Positions 18,212-22,176 of a stretch of 22,176 bases of DNA are shown one piece after another. The stretch spans positions 1 through 22,176 of the forward strand of contig LSSN01002354.1 in the NCBI GenBank assembly GCA_001970855.1. The letters run 5' to 3'. The position numbers were made by a program, and so were the translations under genes. The stretch is from Smittium culicis. Its lineage: Eukaryota > Kickxellomycota > Harpellomycetes > Harpellales > Legeriomycetaceae. Position 1 is the first letter of the stretch. Each line of letters begins with the position of its first letter. The notes under the pieces were generated by a model. That model was given only the letters and a program-made list of their open reading frames with translations. It had not been told where the DNA came from and did no database searches.

Positions 18212-21165
18212 ACCTGTCTTTACTCCTTCCTTCGTGCCTAACAAAAGACTTTTATAATTGTTCTAACTTCATAATTATAAATGTTATGATAATATTCAAT
18301 TTTAAACCCTCATAATTTTTTAAAAGCAATTATTTTCCAGTATCTGTTGTTTCTATTAGTTTAAAATCTATAAAAACGAAAACAATCTAATTATTGAAAT
18401 AAAAATTACTTAGATTCGAGAAAAACATTTTACGGAATCCAGTTAATTCTTACTTGAATCTGTTTTTTTTTTTTTTGATAATTAATAATATATATGAATT
18501 GTCAAATATTATCTTTTTTTTTTGGATTAAGTTCAATTTTGAGATTTCCCATAATCTATGTGTGTATTTATAACATCTACTCTAAAACTTGTTACCTTTT
18601 ATTATCATCAATAAATATAAAAAGAGATAATTTTCAATTTATTTTTTAGTATCTTATAAAAAAAAAGAAAATCTTATAACAAATAATTTATAAGCGTCAT
18701 AAATGTGTCAAAATTCACTAATATTTCCTTCAACAATTCTATCATCTGCAGAAAAGAATTTATTGAACTTTTTTTTTTGTCTAACGTTAATAATAGATCT
18801 ATATTCTTTGATATATTGATACATTTTTCTACAAAATTTTTATTGTTTATATTAAATTAAATTGTTATTTTAATATTTATGAAATATAGAAGTATAAATA
18901 TGAAAGTTGGGATAGTTTTCTCGCTATTTTAGACATATATTGTATTCGATTTTTACTTTTTAAACTATGCTTTTTTGGATAATCGTTATTTGTCTATTTG
19001 AATGTTGAATATTAACTTTTTTATAACTAGTTACTCCAGTTAATTATATATTTAAATTTGAGCCATTTTTCAACAATGGAAAGTTATTCTGCGTTATATG
19101 TGAGAAATGATCCCTGAATTTTTCATATAAGATTCAAATATTCACAAATTTTACATTTTCAGACTTCCTTAGGTATTCCCTGGAGTTTTCCCCCCATGTT
19201 AAATACACAATTCTTTTTGAAACGGGTTTAATTATGCAATAAAATAGTGGCTGTCTTCTTTTGATGATTTATTGAAAACTAATAAGTCGAAAAAAGGGTT
19301 TCATTAAGATAAAATACTTTAAATAATAAAGGATAGTTTTAATTTTTATTATAAAATTTAAAATGTTAATTTGATTAGTGTAATTATAAAACGTTGAAAC
19401 TTCAAAGCAAAAAAATAATAAAACTAATGGATTACACCATATTTCCTCCTCCTTTACAGCCAAAGCAATTTAAATGTTTTAAAATATATCAATTATAGCT
19501 CTATTATTCAATATTGCTTGCATTAAAAACGGTTATATAATTCCATAATAGTAAATAAAGCACTTAAAAATTATAACACAACAATAAAATAATTAGATAT
19601 TATATAAATAATGTAAAAGTTAATATGTAAACGAATAAAAATATTAGAATTTATTATTTTAATAGCTAGAAATGATAAAATTTCACAGGATATTCTCTGA
19701 AAATTAACTATCGCCTAAAATTGATCAATTTTTTAATTTTTGATAAATTTGCGCAAAAAATTTGATTCTACGAATTTTTGTTCGAAAGTCGTAAATATTT
19801 GATTAATTTACATTTTTTTACTGATTTTATCAGAATAAGTTAAAAGAGGTTTTTTTTGTTAGTTTATTAATGAAATATCTATATTATTTATTCAATGTAA
19901 ATTTTAATCATTAAATTTAATTATAATCGGGTGTGGCAGAAGGGCTACTTTTAATGCGACAAAATCTTGGGGTATTTATTTTATCTTATTCTTTAAAACG
20001 TGTTTTTATTTGATTATATTTAGATTCTTTGATACGGAAATAAAAACTATAATCATTTAAATCGTTACGAGATGAGCTAAAATAATTTTAATTATTAGTT
20101 TATTGAGTCAATAATAAACTTCAAAAGACCAGAAAAGATACTATAAACTTTCATCAAAAAATCAAAAATCATTTGAATTATTCTCTATTATAAATAAATA
20201 AATGAAAAATCATAAAATATTGAATTTTAGGATATTTTTAAATAGTGATTTATGTACAGATCTTGAATATTATGAGAACTGATGATAATTTTTATAATCA
20301 TAGAACCAAGAATAAAATTGGAAATTCTGCTAAATGCGTAAGTTTATTTTCCCACATATATTATTTTAGTAAAGGTGAGTATGTGAATATTTATCTAGCT
20401 AGGAAAGAGTTATAGCAATATGCGTAATAAAGGTTTGTCATTATAAAAATTAAATCCCAATGAGATGGATAAATTTATGTTGTTACTATATTAAATGTAA
20501 ACTATTTATGTTTGATAAATCATTAGTAACATTGAATATTGAATTATAAAATAAAATAATAAATTTTTTTAGAGAAAAATAATAATATTTAATACTAAAC
20601 TAAAATTATATAAAAATTTTTCATTAAATAAATAATTGATTTATATAAAATTATGTATTGATAATACTCGATCTATACGAGTAAATTGAATTATTTGAGC
20701 TATATTGAATGTGAGAATTACAGGCAATGTGTAATCACTGAGATTAAAATTTGATTTTAGATTGTAATTTCGTATTAAAGTGGCGTTTCTCATTATTTAA
20801 AACATGGGGCATAATAAAGTTACAATTTAAGTACATCTCGACATATCTATAGGTTAACCTTGTTAAAAAAAAAATTTATTCTAAGGTTACTCAAATTAAT
20901 AAATGCTTACTAGGTTATACATATGGGGGATTCTGAACGAAGAAAGCGCTTTTTTGCAGCTTAAAATTATTGGTATGAATACTAATATTTTGTTAATATT
21001 ATTTGAGGAATTTTACAGGAATTTTGATTTTCATATATACTAAATTCATTTTAAAAGTACTATTTGCTAAATAAAGTTCTAGATTTTTATTATTGGAAAA
21101 AAACTAATTTTAAATTTCATACACTATAACTCAATTTGTCTAAATGGGCTCTCGTCTTAAAGTGA

Positions 21166-21303
21166 CTTCCATATATTGAGGGTCGTTTCTGGAAACAGCT
21201 TTCTCAGGCAATTGAGTTTCTATTAGGGAAAAAAGCCGATATAAAATCTGTTGGATTCAAAGATGGAAAATTCGAAATATACGCGCGTACTCAGGAATTT
21301 TAA
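21166..21303 (+). other. Exon-like open patch, unidentified
   Basis: A 45-codon frame ending in TAA. It begins right after an in-frame TGA (21163-21165) and continues upstream of that TGA for 11 more codons (21130-21162). The translation includes GRFWKQLSQAIEFLLGKK and SVGFKDGKFEIYARTQEF, with mixed composition and codons such as GCG and CGT that are rare nearby. It could be the last coding part of a pseudogene or of an intron-split gene. Family not recognised. Confidence 0.25.
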
Positions 21304-21806
21304 AAAATAAACAAAGTGTATTTAATTGGAGATTATTAATGGTAAAAAATGAAGCTATGCGAACTTTTCATTAGCTCATTGTATAATTTATAAGCAAATG
21401 GACATTTAGTATTGATCTATATAGCCAATTAATGCTAAATTTGGTCGCGTTTAGTTTGGCCAATAAGGGATTTTTATCTATAGACTACTTCAGAGAATAT
21501 CAGATAATATTTTGATTTTAGTTGTGTTCGCGTATATTGTTGCAGATCCACATTCAACTACAGCCCAAGCCAAAAAACGAAGAGTATGTTACCGCTTTTC
21601 TAAAGTTCCCTGATACATATCTAGTTGAAAAAAGCTAATGGTATAATTACCAGTAGTAATATACGTATCTTGGTTACGTACGAATAGCTAGCTTCAGTAA
21701 ACAGAAAGCTAGTGGTATACTAAAATGTTTATGACTGCTGAACAAAGAAAAAACTTTTTTCCTGAAAATTTGTTTGTTTATTCCGAGAAAATAGTGACTT
21801 TGGCAC

Positions 21807-22002
21807 TAATCCTTTTCTGTTATACGCTCATTAAAAAGTTTAATTTAATTATTCGCCAGTAGTATAATAGCGCTTTTTTATTTGCTGCTATTCTTAAACA
21901 AGCGAATAATTATATGCTTCTCGAAATTGTATTTAAAATTATTGAATTCAATTCGCTATATTATGTAGATCAAAAACAGACTACCACCCGAGAAAGGGTT
22001 AA
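21807..22002 (-). mobile_element. piggyBac-like MITE, copy 4, reversed
   Basis: A 196-bp element in reverse orientation. The right end, CTACCACCCGAGAAAGGGTTAA, matches the reverse complement of the left end of copy 3 over about 45 bases, including the inner GATCAAAAACAGACTACC. TTAA is intact on the right (21999-22002). The left end (TAATCCTTTTCTGTTATACG) is more decayed but aligns with copy 2 (GCCCTTTCCCGTCCAACACTC). Non-coding. Confidence 0.7.
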
Positions 22003-22176
22003 AGTACCCAATTGGCTTTGACTATAATTTTGGGTTTGGATTCATTTATTGTGGGAATGCTTTTTAGCGTTTGCTAGTTTCTAATACCTATTCGCTGCAT
22101 ATATTAAAGTGAGCAAATTTTATTGTTATAATAGGCTGATCATATATAATTCATAATCAACAAACATGAAATATAC
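22003..22176. other. Right-edge sequence
   Basis: Somewhat less AT-rich than the tract to its left, but too short to judge. It may mark the end of the gene-free tract. No feature seen. Confidence 0.3.

Larger units (their letters stand above)
9918..21806. other. Extremely AT-rich, gene-free tract
   Basis: About 11.9 kb without an identifiable gene. Composition is extreme in places: 14281-14340 holds 5 G/C of 60. Stop-bounded frames are short and encode mostly Lys, Asn, Ile, Phe and Tyr, as expected by chance at this composition. Exceptions listed separately are exon-like patches at 10590-10862, 16714-16902 and 21166-21303, a tandem repeat at 17841-17900 and a microsatellite at 18153-18211. 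I searched by eye for tRNA A/B boxes and rRNA and found nothing convincing. It could be a pericentromeric or centromeric block, a decayed repeat field or an AT isochore; the sequence alone does not decide. Confidence 0.6.

Noticed and set aside
1..22176. CRISPR arrays, rRNA, tRNA or defence clusters
   Set aside because: No regularly spaced repeats, no rRNA or tRNA cores and no related protein domains were seen; the window is eukaryotic.

Overview
The window looks like nuclear DNA from an AT-rich fungus. It holds four recognisable protein genes in the first 8.2 kb: a Fes1-type Hsp70 exchange factor, a HemW/RSAD1-type radical-SAM protein, 40S ribosomal protein S29 (uS14) and an ACT-domain 3-phosphoglycerate dehydrogenase of the Ser3/Ser33 type. 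Two of them carry short GT-AG introns. The Fes1 and Ser3 relatives, the intron style and the tight gene packing point to a fungus. The extreme AT content between genes suggests an early-diverging lineage, but I cannot name the species and treat that placement as inference.

Layout: a 196-199 bp piggyBac-like miniature transposon at the left edge; FES1 (+, 740-1687); the RSAD1/HemW gene (-, 2024-4147), convergent with FES1; RPS29 (-, 4507-4788), in tandem with RSAD1; a 2.1 kb intergenic region between RPS29 and the divergent SER3 gene (+, 6873-8189), containing a second transposon copy and a 40-bp tandem duplication; then about 14 kb (8190 to the right edge) with no identifiable gene. One 60-base stretch of that tract has only 5 G/C. 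It contains two further transposon copies, a hexamer microsatellite, a 30-bp tandem repeat and a few isolated stop-free, exon-like patches that I could not identify.

The most unusual result is the RSAD1/HemW gene. The open frames show it only in pieces, but splicing by hand gives a continuous 447-residue protein from eight exons. Three exons are microexons of 12, 11 and 12 nt, and together they supply residues of the two signature motifs GGGTPS and (E)TNPT. The four transposon copies share 16-20 bp end sequences and nearly constant length, with TTAA at the ends of the best-preserved copy.

The four genes are housekeeping functions (Hsp70 cycling, mitochondrial heme handling, translation, serine synthesis). 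They do not form a pathway or a cluster. I see no CRISPR array, rRNA, tRNA or defence system.
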